Shown piece after piece: positions 55,580 to 63,619 of a DNA stretch of 64,000 nt. The notes under the pieces were generated by a model, which was not told where the DNA came from, did not search any database, and saw nothing but the letters and a program-made list of their open reading frames with translations. Origin of the DNA: Deltaproteobacteria bacterium (lineage in GTDB: Bacteria; Desulfobacterota; GWC2-55-46); NCBI GenBank assembly GCA_016234935.1, contig JACRNL010000011.1:193472-257471 (forward strand), written 5' to 3'. Every line of letters starts with the position of its first letter. Within the stretch, counting starts at the first letter, position 1. Position numbers and translations under genes: made by a program.

Positions 55580-55870
55580 ATGGCCATGATAAAACCGGAA
55601 AAGATAACCGTTGTAAAGGAATATCTGGCAAAGCATTTCCTGAACTATGCGATAGAAGACCGCTATGATTATTCCATAGACGCGCAGGTCTTCAAGCTGA
55701 CCAAGTTCACCACGCGCTATCTGACGAAGGTGTCAGAGGATTTTTTTTCCGATAAGAGCGTAAAAGAGGTGAAAGAAGGCCTTGATGAGAACGAGTTCGC
55801 CGACGTCATCCGCGAGAATGAATTCCCGGTGCTTCTTACGGGCAGGGGGATAAAGGTGTTGAAGGATTGA
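55580..55870 (+). CDS. Small conserved-looking protein of unknown function
   Basis: A 96-residue protein, soluble, charged, with predicted alpha/beta pattern (V-V-K-E-Y-L-A-K-H-F-L-N-Y-A-I). I do not recognise a family. The start is taken at 55580, following a purine-rich GGGGAAGGG. An earlier ATG at 55541 is in the same frame but would place a ten-G run inside the coding sequence, making expression slippage-sensitive. It follows pyrD and could be its last co-transcribed gene. Confidence 0.6.
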   Translation: MAMIKPEKITVVKEYLAKHFLNYAIEDRYDYSIDAQVFKLTKFTTRYLTKVSEDFFSDKSVKEVKEGLDENEFADVIRENEFPVLLTGRGIKVLKD

Positions 55871-55923
55871 GGCCGAGCCCACCCTGCGCACTGCCGGGCT
55901 TTTAACGACAAAGGAGAAGCGGC

Positions 55924-56685
55924 ATGAGATGGTTAGGTTTTTATTCGACGGAGGTTTACCATCCGATATCAATGATAACCGATTCATTACGTGATTATTT
56001 TCGGCGGATTGGCGGAAAAAAAGATAAACGTCAACAGAAAACCTCCTTGCCGCGCATTCATTGGAAATCGGCGATTCAAAGGAAGCCGATAGTTCTGTGT
56101 GAATTGCAGAAAGCGGATGGAAATGTCCGAATATCGGAACTTGGGATTATTTGCCAGTTTGCGCGTTCTCTGAAAGGGGCTGAGCCCCCTCAGGGGGAAG
56201 GATTGATTTTTGAAATAGGGACATTTGACGGCAGAACAACCTTGAATTTTGCATTAAATGCTGAAAATTACAAGATAGTCACACTCGATCTTCCTTCAAA
56301 ATCGCAGACGGAATTAAGAGTAGAGCCGAGTGAAAAAAAATATATCAAGAAGCATATTTCAGGAGAACGGTTTATAAAAAATGCGGCAAGATTTCCGGAA
56401 TCCGTCAAGAAAATACGGCAGCTTTACGGAGATTCGGCGGCATTCGATTATGCGGAGTTTGAAGGAAAATGCGATATGGTTTTTGTGGATGGTTCTCATT
56501 CGTATGAATACCTGAGAAAAGACAGTGAAACAGCTTTTCGGCTGCGCAGTAAGGAAGGAATAATTATTTGGCATGATTATGGAGTGTGGGAAGGCGTCAC
56601 CAGAGGATTGGAAGAAATCGAGAGAGAAACAAAGATCGGGTTGAAACACATTGCAGGAACAAGTTTAGTAGTCCTGAAGCGTTGA
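55924..56685 (+). CDS. Class I SAM methyltransferase-like protein, A+T-rich
   Basis: The 253-residue protein has a Rossmann methyltransferase core: F-E-I-G-T-F-D-G-R-T-T near residue 96, I-V-T-L-D-L near 117 and M-V-F-V-D-G-S-H-S-Y-E-Y near 185. This resembles Methyltransf_24 or cephalosporin-hydroxylase-like proteins that often sit in polysaccharide clusters. Base composition is clearly more A+T-rich than its neighbours, suggesting acquisition by transfer. A family A unit is translated at residues 85-91, just before the core. Substrate unknown. Confidence 0.7.
   Translation: MRWLGFYSTEVYHPISMITDSLRDYFRRIGGKKDKRQQKTSLPRIHWKSAIQRKPIVLCELQKADGNVRISELGIICQFARSLKGAEPPQGEGLIFEIGTFDGRTTLNFALNAENYKIVTLDLPSKSQTELRVEPSEKKYIKKHISGERFIKNAARFPESVKKIRQLYGDSAAFDYAEFEGKCDMVFVDGSHSYEYLRKDSETAFRLRSKEGIIIWHDYGVWEGVTRGLEEIERETKIGLKHIAGTSLVVLKR
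56176..56196 (+). repeat. Family A unit, translated in methyltransferase
   Basis: One unit read as GAEPPQ-G at residues 85-91. It stands out as G+C-rich within an A+T-rich gene, as expected for a later insertion. Confidence 0.85.
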
Positions 56686-56767
56686 AGTCGGCTCGCTGCG
56701 CTCGCAACTCCAGGTTGGATTGAGGAACGAACCTCGACATTTTATAAGCCTGTAATCAAAATCTCCG

Positions 56768-57640
56768 TCACCCTACTAACTTCTCCGCCGACACCAGATG
56801 TCTTGTCATTCCCATTTCCACGGCGGACAGTCCGAGGGCGAGGCCGACGAGTTGGGACAGGTGGAATATGGGGAGGTCTATCTTTTGATGGACCTTCTTT
56901 TCGGCAAGGCCCTGGTAGTTGTCGAGGTTGATGTGGCAAAAGGGGCAGGGGGTGACGAGGCAGTTGCCGCCGTGCCCTTTTGCGTCAAGGAGGCGCGTGC
57001 CGGTCATCTGCACGGCGGTCTCCTCGGCCACGAGGTCCACCTGAAAGCCGCAGCACTTTGTCTTGCCTTTGTATTCGACGGCTTCCGCGCCGAGCGCCTT
57101 TATGACGGCCTCCAGCGACCACGGTTTTTGCGGATCGTCAAAGCCGAGCGCGCTGGACGGGCGCAGGCTGTGACAGCCGTAGAAGGGTGCAACCTTCAGC
57201 CATGAAAGCGGCTTTACGACCTTCTTTTTAAGGTTATCAAGACCGTAATCTTCCGCCAAAACCCAGAGGAACTGCTTGACCTTCACGTTGCCGCTGTAAT
57301 GAAGACCGGCCTTTGAAAGAATATCGTTCGTCTTTTCAAGAAGCCTTTTGTCGTTTTGTAAATCCCTGTTTGCCGTGCTCATGACCATCAGGCACGTCGA
57401 GCAGATGGTCATGATGTCCATGCCCATCTGTTCGGCCTCGGCGAATATGCGCGCGTTGAGCGCTATGTAGAGGTCATAGTCATAGTCGGTCAAAAGCCCC
57501 GCGCCGCAGCAGTTGGCCTTTGGCATGTCATGAAGCTCTATGCCGAGGGCGCTGGCCACGAGACGGGTGGTCTTGCTTGATTCCTTGGTTATCTCCTGCG
57601 AGGCGCAGCCGGGATAATACGCGTATTTTAATTGAGACAC
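56768..57640 (-). CDS. CCG-domain protein, HdrB/SdhE-like subunit
   Basis: The 290-residue protein has two Cys-rich CCG repeats: P-G-C near residue 11, N-C-C-G-A-G near 43, C-x-x-C near 81, then F-Y-G-C-H near 154, K-C-C-G-F near 194 and C-P-F-C-H near 232. These bind non-cubane or [2Fe-2S] clusters in heterodisulfide reductase HdrB and in SdhE of non-classical succinate dehydrogenases. It lies three bases after the iron-sulfur subunit gene. It is therefore probably the membrane-anchoring or electron-accepting subunit of that complex; no SdhC/D-like membrane protein is seen. Confidence 0.85.
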   Translation of the reverse strand: MSQLKYAYYPGCASQEITKESSKTTRLVASALGIELHDMPKANCCGAGLLTDYDYDLYIALNARIFAEAEQMGMDIMTICSTCLMVMSTANRDLQNDKRLLEKTNDILSKAGLHYSGNVKVKQFLWVLAEDYGLDNLKKKVVKPLSWLKVAPFYGCHSLRPSSALGFDDPQKPWSLEAVIKALGAEAVEYKGKTKCCGFQVDLVAEETAVQMTGTRLLDAKGHGGNCLVTPCPFCHINLDNYQGLAEKKVHQKIDLPIFHLSQLVGLALGLSAVEMGMTRHLVSAEKLVG

Positions 57641-57643
57641 GCC

Positions 57644-58615
57644 CTACTCCTTTTCTTTCTTCTTTTCTTCGATTTCATCGAATATCGTCTTGACCTCGTC
57701 CATGCCTTCTATCTGCGAGAAGATGAGCGGCATGGGCATCTTGCCGTGCAGTTCCATCTTCAGGCCGAACGGTATCATGCCGAGGGAGCGCAGGAACCCA
57801 AGCGTTTTAAAGGTCATCGCGGCCTCGTCGAGCCTGCCGACCCTTTTTACCGACTGGGTCATTGACTCCACGTGTTTCGCTCCGTGGTTGTCCGTGATGC
57901 CGCGCCCAATGGCGGCGGAGCGCAGGAGTTCGATTTCTTTAAGCGGGCGCACGTCCTTTGGGCAGTATTCGGTGCAGTGGACGCACCGGACGCAGTCCCA
58001 CATGCCGTGCTCCATGCTCAGGCGTTCAAGCCTTTTTTGCTTCTCGCCCTCGCGCACGTCGCCTACGAAACGCCATGCCTTTGCAAGGGCCGCCGGGGCG
58101 ATGTATTCGGGGTCTATTTCAAGGGCGTTGCATTCGGAGTTGCACGCGCCGCACATGATGCAGGTTTGCGCGCGGTCAATGGCGGCCTCGTCAGCCGGTG
58201 TTATCTTGACGTCGTCTGCCTGTTCCTGTCTCCCGGGGGGCGGCGTGAGATACGGCGTTACCCTGGACATCTTGTTCCAGAAAGGAGAGAAGTCCACTAT
58301 GAGGTCTTTCATTACGGCATGGTTAGCGAGCGGCTCCACGAGTATTTCGCCGAACTTATGGCGCTCCGGCAGTATCTGCGTCTTGCAGGCAAGTTTCGCG
58401 TGGCCGTTTATGGACACGGCGCATGAGCCGCATATGGCGGAGCGGCACGAGCGCCTGAAGGACAGCGTGGGGTCGTCCTCGTCCGCTATCTTCAAAAGCG
58501 CGTCAAGCACGGTCATGCCTTCGCCTGCTTCCACGTTATAGAGCTGAAAGTAAGGCTCTCTGCTTTCCTCGCCTTCATTCGGGTTAAACCGTTTTATTTT
58601 TATCTTTATTTTCAT
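57644..58615 (-). CDS. sdhB: Succinate dehydrogenase/fumarate reductase iron-sulfur subunit
   Basis: Relays electrons between the flavoprotein and the CCG subunit. The 323-residue protein binds [2Fe-2S] through C-R-S-A-I-C-G-S-C and a distal Cys (residues 56-76). It has two further cluster sites, C-I-M-C-G-A-C near 156 and C-V-R-C-V-H-C-T-E-Y-C-P near 213. The protein is longer than classical SdhB (about 240). A repeat lies between it and the flavoprotein gene. Confidence 0.9.
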   Translation of the reverse strand: MKIKIKIKRFNPNEGEESREPYFQLYNVEAGEGMTVLDALLKIADEDDPTLSFRRSCRSAICGSCAVSINGHAKLACKTQILPERHKFGEILVEPLANHAVMKDLIVDFSPFWNKMSRVTPYLTPPPGRQEQADDVKITPADEAAIDRAQTCIMCGACNSECNALEIDPEYIAPAALAKAWRFVGDVREGEKQKRLERLSMEHGMWDCVRCVHCTEYCPKDVRPLKEIELLRSAAIGRGITDNHGAKHVESMTQSVKRVGRLDEAAMTFKTLGFLRSLGMIPFGLKMELHGKMPMPLIFSQIEGMDEVKTIFDEIEEKKKEKE

Positions 58616-58635
58616 TGGCCGGTATTTTCCGATTA

Positions 58636-58736
58636 GCAGGCTGCCTCAAGCGCCTCATCTACTGCGTTGTCTTCGTCGCCTTGTATCTGAGGCTTCCCCG
58701 CTTACAGTCTGCGGGGACATGTTTTGAGCAGCCTGC
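58636..58736. repeat. Family E inverted repeat between sdhB and sdhA
   Basis: GCAGGCTGCCTCAAG pairs with TTGAGCAGCCTGC across about 100 bases. The interior segment TCATCTACTGCGTTGTCTTCG resembles the copy at 30499-30640. It also contains CTGCGGGGACATGT, found again at 28621-28635. Confidence 0.6.
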
Positions 58737-58764
58737 GCGAGTATATTAGTTTTTCAGCACCCTG

Positions 58765-60435
58765 TTAGTATTTTCTTTCGGCCGGTTTGTATTTCGTTAT
58801 CGTCACGTCCTTGCAGCTTATCTTAAGTTCTCCGTTGGTTTTATTTATAAGCGTGTGCTTGAGCCATTTTTCATCGTCGCGCCTGGGGAAATCAGTCCTT
58901 GAGTGCGCGCCTCTGCTTTCTTCGCGGTTAACGGCCCCGATAAGGATGGCCTTTGCCACGTCGAGCATGTTGCCGAGTTCGACTACTGCGAGGAGTTCGG
59001 TGTTGAAACAATCGCTCTTGTCGGAAAGGGAGACCTTTTTGTATCTTTCCTTAAGCTCCCGAATATTCTCAAGCCCCTTTGTGAGCCGCTCTTTGTCCCT
59101 GAATACGCCGCAGGAGTTTTCCATCGCGGCGGTCATCTCGCCCCGTATGATAAAGGCAGGTTCGCCGCCATCGCGTTTAAGGATATCCGCTACCTCGTGC
59201 GCCGCGTCTTTAAGGGAGCTGTCCGGGAATTCAGGGAAGGCTGTCTGGAAACAGAATTCGGACGCCGCCGCGCCGGCGCGCCTGCCGAAGACGACGGCAT
59301 CGAGAAGGGAGTTGCCTCCAAGGCGGTTTGCGCCGTGGACGCTCACGCACGCGCTCTCGCCTGCGGCGTAAAGGCCGGCAATGGCCGTCATCCCGTTGAC
59401 GTCCGTCATTATCCCGCCCATAGAGTAATGCGCCCCCGGCCTTACGGGGATAGGTTTTTCAATCGGGTCCACACCGGCAAAATTTATGGCGATGTCGCGT
59501 ATCTGCGGCAGGCGTTCGTTTATCTTCTCGGCGCCCAGATGCCGCAAGTCCAACAGGACGCAGCCGTCAACGCCGCGGCCTGCGTCTATCTCGGTCTGCT
59601 CGGCGCGTGAAACCACGTCGCGCGAGGCAAGCTCCTTTACCTTTGGGGCGTATTTTTCCATGAACCGTTCGCCCTTTGAGTTCAGGAGGTAGCCGCCCTC
59701 TCCGCGCGCGCCTTCGGTTATGAGGATGCCTGTCCTGGGAAGCGTCGTGGGGTGAAACTGGACGAACTCCATGTCCATGAGGGCCGCCCCGGCGCTGAGC
59801 GCCAGGCCCATGCCGTCGCCGGTTGACGAGAGCGCGTTTGTGGTGGTCTTGTAGACGCGGCCATAGCCGCCGGTGGCGATGACGGCCGCCTTTGAGTGCA
59901 GCCGGTGGAGCCTGCCGGTCTTCAGTTCTATGGCGATGACGCCCCTTGCGGCGTTGTCTTTGACGACGAGCTTCACGACGTGCCATTCGTCATAGATGAT
60001 TACGCCGTGCCTTATGACCTGCTCGTAGAGAACGTGGAGTATGCCGTGGCCGGTCCTGTCGGCAAGGTAGCAGGTGCGCGGGTAGCCCGCGCCGCCAAAG
60101 GGCCTCTGGGCTATGTTGCCGTCAAAGTCCCTGCTCCACACGGCGCCCATGCGTTCAAGGGCGAGGATGTCTTCCGGGGCCTCCCTGCACAGGAGTTCGA
60201 TTGCGTCCTGGTCTCCAAGGTAGTCGCTCCCCTTGACCGTGTCGAATGCGTGGTTTTCCCATGAGTCGGCGGGATTTAAAGCGGCGTTTATCCCGCCCTG
60301 CGCGGCTACGGAGTGGCTCCGCACAGGATAAACCTTGGTCACCAGAGCGACGTTAAGACCGCTTTTAGCGGCCTCGATGGCCGCCCTCATCCCGGCAAGC
60401 CCTGCGCCGACAATTATGACGTCATGCGTGACCAG
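58765..60435 (-). CDS. sdhA: Succinate dehydrogenase/fumarate reductase flavoprotein
   Basis: Catalytic FAD subunit interconverting succinate and fumarate. Motifs: I-I-V-G-A-G-L-A-G at the very N-terminus, S-H-S-V-A-A-Q-G-G-I with the FAD-linking His near residue 42, Q-F-H-P-T-T near 229, T-E-G-A-R-G-E-G-G near 241, H-Y-S-M-G-G near 352 and H-G-A-N-R-L-G-G-N-S. The dinucleotide motif requires a start upstream of the first ATG (60390). The only plausible in-frame codon before an upstream stop is CTG at 60433-60435, with GGAGGA three bases ahead. The predicted length is 556 residues. Confidence 0.9.
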   Translation of the reverse strand: MVTHDVIIVGAGLAGMRAAIEAAKSGLNVALVTKVYPVRSHSVAAQGGINAALNPADSWENHAFDTVKGSDYLGDQDAIELLCREAPEDILALERMGAVWSRDFDGNIAQRPFGGAGYPRTCYLADRTGHGILHVLYEQVIRHGVIIYDEWHVVKLVVKDNAARGVIAIELKTGRLHRLHSKAAVIATGGYGRVYKTTTNALSSTGDGMGLALSAGAALMDMEFVQFHPTTLPRTGILITEGARGEGGYLLNSKGERFMEKYAPKVKELASRDVVSRAEQTEIDAGRGVDGCVLLDLRHLGAEKINERLPQIRDIAINFAGVDPIEKPIPVRPGAHYSMGGIMTDVNGMTAIAGLYAAGESACVSVHGANRLGGNSLLDAVVFGRRAGAAASEFCFQTAFPEFPDSSLKDAAHEVADILKRDGGEPAFIIRGEMTAAMENSCGVFRDKERLTKGLENIRELKERYKKVSLSDKSDCFNTELLAVVELGNMLDVAKAILIGAVNREESRGAHSRTDFPRRDDEKWLKHTLINKTNGELKISCKDVTITKYKPAERKY

Positions 60436-60614
60436 ATGTCCTCCATGATATCAGGAAAACATTAAGTGAAAGGATGATTTTGATTTATGCTGAAGATTTC
60501 AAAAAGGCACGGCAGAGGGGGCTGTTTTGCGCCAGCCCCTCTTGCTGTAAATTACTGTCAGGGAAACAGCCCGAGATGCGTTTTACTATTAAAGGGGATG
60601 TATCCCCAAGCCGT

Positions 60615-61160
60615 CTACTTCAGCGCCTTTGCGCACGCAAAGCCGATGTTTACGGCTTTTTTATTGAGTTCCATGAATGCCGCGGGGACCCTTGCGAGGA
60701 CGGCTTTTTCAACGGCCTCGTGAGAGACTATGCCGGTAAGCTCGGTTATCATGCCGAGGGAGACTATGTTGGCGACGATGGTCTTGCCAAGCTCCTCCCT
60801 TGCGGTGCCGATGATGGGGAAGCTGATGAGGCGGAAGTCGCCTTGCGGCAGGGTCTTGACCTCTTCGCTGTCCACGAGCAGGATGCCGCCGGGCTTTATG
60901 TCGGAGTGGTATTTGTTGCATGCCTCCTGCGTCATCGCGAGCATGCAGTCTATGGACGTTGCCTTCGGGTAGTCTATCGGCTGGCTGCTGATGATGACCT
61001 CGGCCTTGCTCGCCCCGCCCCTTGATTCCGGGCCGTAGGACTGGCTCTGCACGGCGTTCTTGTCGCCGTATATGGCCGCGGCCTCGGCCATGATGATGCC
61101 GGCGAGGATCATGCCCTGGCCGCCTGAGCCGCTGAAGCGTATTTCGTATCTTGCGCTCAT
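60615..61160 (-). CDS. korC: 2-oxoacid:ferredoxin oxidoreductase gamma subunit
   Basis: The 181-residue gamma subunit has the family start E-I-R-F-S-G-S-G-G-Q-G-M, Q-S-Q-S-Y-G-P-E-S-R-G-G near residue 39, and D-S-E-E-V near 97. Together with the alpha, beta and ferredoxin subunits encoded upstream it forms a four-gene oxidoreductase. Linkage to sucD and sdh genes favours 2-oxoglutarate as substrate. Confidence 0.88.
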   Translation of the reverse strand: MSARYEIRFSGSGGQGMILAGIIMAEAAAIYGDKNAVQSQSYGPESRGGASKAEVIISSQPIDYPKATSIDCMLAMTQEACNKYHSDIKPGGILLVDSEEVKTLPQGDFRLISFPIIGTAREELGKTIVANIVSLGMITELTGIVSHEAVEKAVLARVPAAFMELNKKAVNIGFACAKALK

Positions 61161-61201
61161 TGTTTCAAGTCCTCCGTAAATGCCGGCGTAAAAGCAGGGG
61201 C

Positions 61202-62065
61202 TTACTTGCCGCCTTTCGCCTTTTCTATGATGTTTGCGTACTGCTGGCAGTATTCGGGGCGTTCAACGTTGTGAAGTATGCCGCGAAGGAGCTTGCCCTG
61301 GACTTTTTCAGGCGGCAGCTTGTCAACCTGCTTCACGTTGACCGTGCCGTCTTTTTCGATGACTTCCATCATGTGGGTCGCGCTTTTAAACTTGTTCATC
61401 CTGCCGTAGTATGTCGGGCAGGCGTCAATGACGTCGACGACAGACATCCCCTTGTGCTGGAGGGCCGCGAGGATGGTCTTTTCAAGCTCAAGGGTGTGAT
61501 AGGCGGTGCCTCTGGCGACGAATGTCGCGCCGGCGGCCTTTGCCATCTCGCAGGCGTCGAACGGCGGCTCGATGTTGCCGTATCTGCTGGTCGTTGCGAT
61601 GTCGCCGATGGGCGTGGTCGGGGAATACTGTCCGCCGGTCATGCCGTAGGTGGAGTTGGTGTAGACTATCGCCGTCAGGTCTATATTCCTCCTGCAGGTG
61701 TGGATAAAGTGGTTGCCGCCTATGGCAAGCGCGTCGCCGTCGCCGCTGATGACGATGACCTTCATTTCCGGCTTTGCGAGCTTGATGCCCGTGGCAAAGG
61801 AGAATGCCCTGCCGTGCAGCGTATGCATGGTGTTGAAATCAACGTAGCCGGGCGTCCTGCTTGAGCAGCCTATGCCCGACACCATGCAGATGTTGTCCTT
61901 GTCTATGCCGGTTGCCTCCACGGCCCTTAAAAGGGACTTTAACACGATGCCGTGGCCGCAGCCCGGACACCAGATGTGCGGCAGTTTGTGCGGCCGCATA
62001 TACTTATCGTAATTGAAAGGCACGCTGAGTTTCTGTTTTTTTTCTTTAACGGCCGGTTCCGACAT
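61202..62065 (-). CDS. korB: 2-oxoacid:ferredoxin oxidoreductase beta subunit (TPP-binding)
   Basis: The 287-residue thiamine-diphosphate subunit has W-C-P-G-C-G-H-G near residue 32, G-I-G-C-S-S-R near 65, and the TPP/Mg motif G-D-G-D-A-L-A-I-G-G-N-H near 108 with Y-G-M-T-G-G-Q-Y-S-P-T-T near 140. This is the typical KorB/OorB pattern; the clustered Cys ligate one [4Fe-4S]. Either direction, decarboxylation or reductive carboxylation, is possible. Confidence 0.92.
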   Translation of the reverse strand: MSEPAVKEKKQKLSVPFNYDKYMRPHKLPHIWCPGCGHGIVLKSLLRAVEATGIDKDNICMVSGIGCSSRTPGYVDFNTMHTLHGRAFSFATGIKLAKPEMKVIVISGDGDALAIGGNHFIHTCRRNIDLTAIVYTNSTYGMTGGQYSPTTPIGDIATTSRYGNIEPPFDACEMAKAAGATFVARGTAYHTLELEKTILAALQHKGMSVVDVIDACPTYYGRMNKFKSATHMMEVIEKDGTVNVKQVDKLPPEKVQGKLLRGILHNVERPEYCQQYANIIEKAKGGK

Positions 62066-62098
62066 TGAAAAACCTCCGGGGTTGTCTGATAATCGGTT

Positions 62099-63232
62099 CT
62101 ATGCGTATTTTTTTATGACTTCCAATATCTGCGCCGGGTTAATCGGCTCTCCGTCGACTCTGTGTATGCCCTCGACCGCGCACGCTCCGCCGGCGCACCT
62201 TTCGACTTCAAGTACCATCTGTCCGAGGTTCAGTTCCGGGACGATTATCGCCCTTACCCTTTTTGAAAGCTCTTTTACGGCCTTATCAGGGAAGGGCCAT
62301 ACCGTAAGCGGCCTTAAAAGCCCGGCCTTTATGCCCTGCTCGCGCGCAACCCTTACGGCGAAGTTCGCGGACCTTGCCGTGGAGCCGATGGTCACTACGG
62401 CGATCTTCGCGTCGTCGAGGAACTTTTCTTCGTTTTTCCAGATTTCATCCTTGTGGTTTTCTATCTTGTTCATGATACGCATGTTGTTTTCGCGTATCTG
62501 CTTCGAGTCGTTCGTTGGAAAGCCGTCCTTCTTGTGGTTCAGGCCCGTGACGTGGTAGCGGTAGCCTGTGCCGAACGGCGCAAGCGGCGGCACTTCATAC
62601 TTCTCGTCATACGGGAAGTACTCCTCCGGCGGACATGTGGGCTTTGCCCTGTCAACGACCGGAAGCTCGCCCGCGTCGGGTATTGTGATAGGCTCCCTCA
62701 TGTGTCCGAGTATCTCGTCATAGAGGACTATGACAGGGGTTCTGTATTTTTCCGAGAGGTTGAAGGCGCGAACGGTTTCAGAGAGGATTTCCTGAACGTA
62801 TGCCGGGGTGACGGCTATTGCCGGGTGGTCGCCGTGCGTGCCCCACTTCGCCTGCATGATGTCCGACTGCGACGGCCCGGTCGGGTAGCCGGTTGAAGGG
62901 CCGCCCCTCATTACGTTTACGATGACGAGCGGTATCTCGGCGATGCAGGCATAGCCAAGGCCCTCCTGCTTCAGCGAGAAACCCGGGCCGGACGTGGCGG
63001 TGAGGCTTTTAAGCCCGGTCATCGAGCCGCCTATGGCCGCGGCTATTGAGGCTATCTCGTCTTCCATCTGTATGAATTTGCCGCCGCGTTGCGGCAGCCT
63101 TACCGACAGGCCCTCGGCTATCTCCGTCGAAGGCGTTATGGGATAGCCCGCGTAAAACATGCAGCCGGCGTAAAGCGCCCCTTCAACGCAGGCCTCGTTG
63201 CCCTGCAGGAGTTTTTTTCTTTTTTCCGCCAT
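62099..63232 (-). CDS. korA: 2-oxoacid:ferredoxin oxidoreductase alpha subunit
   Basis: The 377-residue pyrimidine-binding subunit begins M-A-E-K-R-K-K-L-L-Q-G-N-E-A. It has Y-P-I-T-P-S-T-E-I near residue 31, A-T-S-G-P-G-F-S-L near 81, G-P-S-T-G-Y-P-T near 112 and G-S-T-A-R-S near 284. The ATG at 63232 matches the family start; an upstream ATG at 63301 overlapping korD would add 23 atypical residues. Adjacent sucD supports 2-oxoglutarate specificity. Confidence 0.9.
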   Translation of the reverse strand: MAEKRKKLLQGNEACVEGALYAGCMFYAGYPITPSTEIAEGLSVRLPQRGGKFIQMEDEIASIAAAIGGSMTGLKSLTATSGPGFSLKQEGLGYACIAEIPLVIVNVMRGGPSTGYPTGPSQSDIMQAKWGTHGDHPAIAVTPAYVQEILSETVRAFNLSEKYRTPVIVLYDEILGHMREPITIPDAGELPVVDRAKPTCPPEEYFPYDEKYEVPPLAPFGTGYRYHVTGLNHKKDGFPTNDSKQIRENNMRIMNKIENHKDEIWKNEEKFLDDAKIAVVTIGSTARSANFAVRVAREQGIKAGLLRPLTVWPFPDKAVKELSKRVRAIIVPELNLGQMVLEVERCAGGACAVEGIHRVDGEPINPAQILEVIKKYA

Positions 63233-63297
63233 TTTCCAAGACCCCCAATACGGTGTCCGCCGGCCATCGCCAAAAAGAACGCCCGCGTGTTTTGTTT

Positions 63298-63501
63298 TCA
63301 ATCAAAGATCTGTATTGCAAAGTCAGGGCATCTCAAGTCGCAGAGCTGACACCTTGTGCATGCCGCGAGGTTTTTCACCGCAACGCAGGATCCCTTGATT
63401 TCCAGAACGTTGGTAGGGCAAAAGTCAACGCAGATACTGCAGGCTTTGCACAGTTTTTCATGTATGACTATATTCGGCAGTTTCGCCGCAGCCTCGCCCA
63501 T
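63298..63501 (-). CDS. korD: 2[4Fe-4S] ferredoxin subunit of the 2-oxoacid oxidoreductase
   Basis: The 67-residue protein carries two [4Fe-4S] motifs, C-K-A-C-S-I-C-V-D-F-C-P and C-T-R-C-Q-L-C-D-L-R-C-P, as in the delta subunit of KorDABC. GGAGGG lies three bases before the ATG. It precedes korA and follows sucD. Confidence 0.9.
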   Translation of the reverse strand: MGEAAAKLPNIVIHEKLCKACSICVDFCPTNVLEIKGSCVAVKNLAACTRCQLCDLRCPDFAIQIFD

Positions 63502-63516
63502 GTTCCCTCCATTAAG

Positions 63517-63575
63517 ATGCTTATTCCAAGGAAATGCCTGTTTAAGGCTGAAAAAATGCTTATTCCAAGGAAATA
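63517..63575 (-). promoter_or_regulatory. Duplicated palindromic motif upstream of korD
   Basis: Two copies of ATGCTTATTCCAAGGAAAT start at 63517 and 63556 (plus-strand view), 39 bases apart. Each contains the inverted repeat TTCC-AA-GGAA. They lie between the sucD stop and the korD start, so they look like operator sites for the kor operon. The regulator is unknown. Confidence 0.5.
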
Positions 63576-63619
63576 CCTTTTTACCACAGGCCGGTAATGC
63601 CAGTCAATCTTATATTATC

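Noticed and set aside
59896-60264. Plus-strand frames opposite sdhA, korA and korB
   Set aside because: The minus-strand proteins have full catalytic motifs; the plus-strand frames have none.
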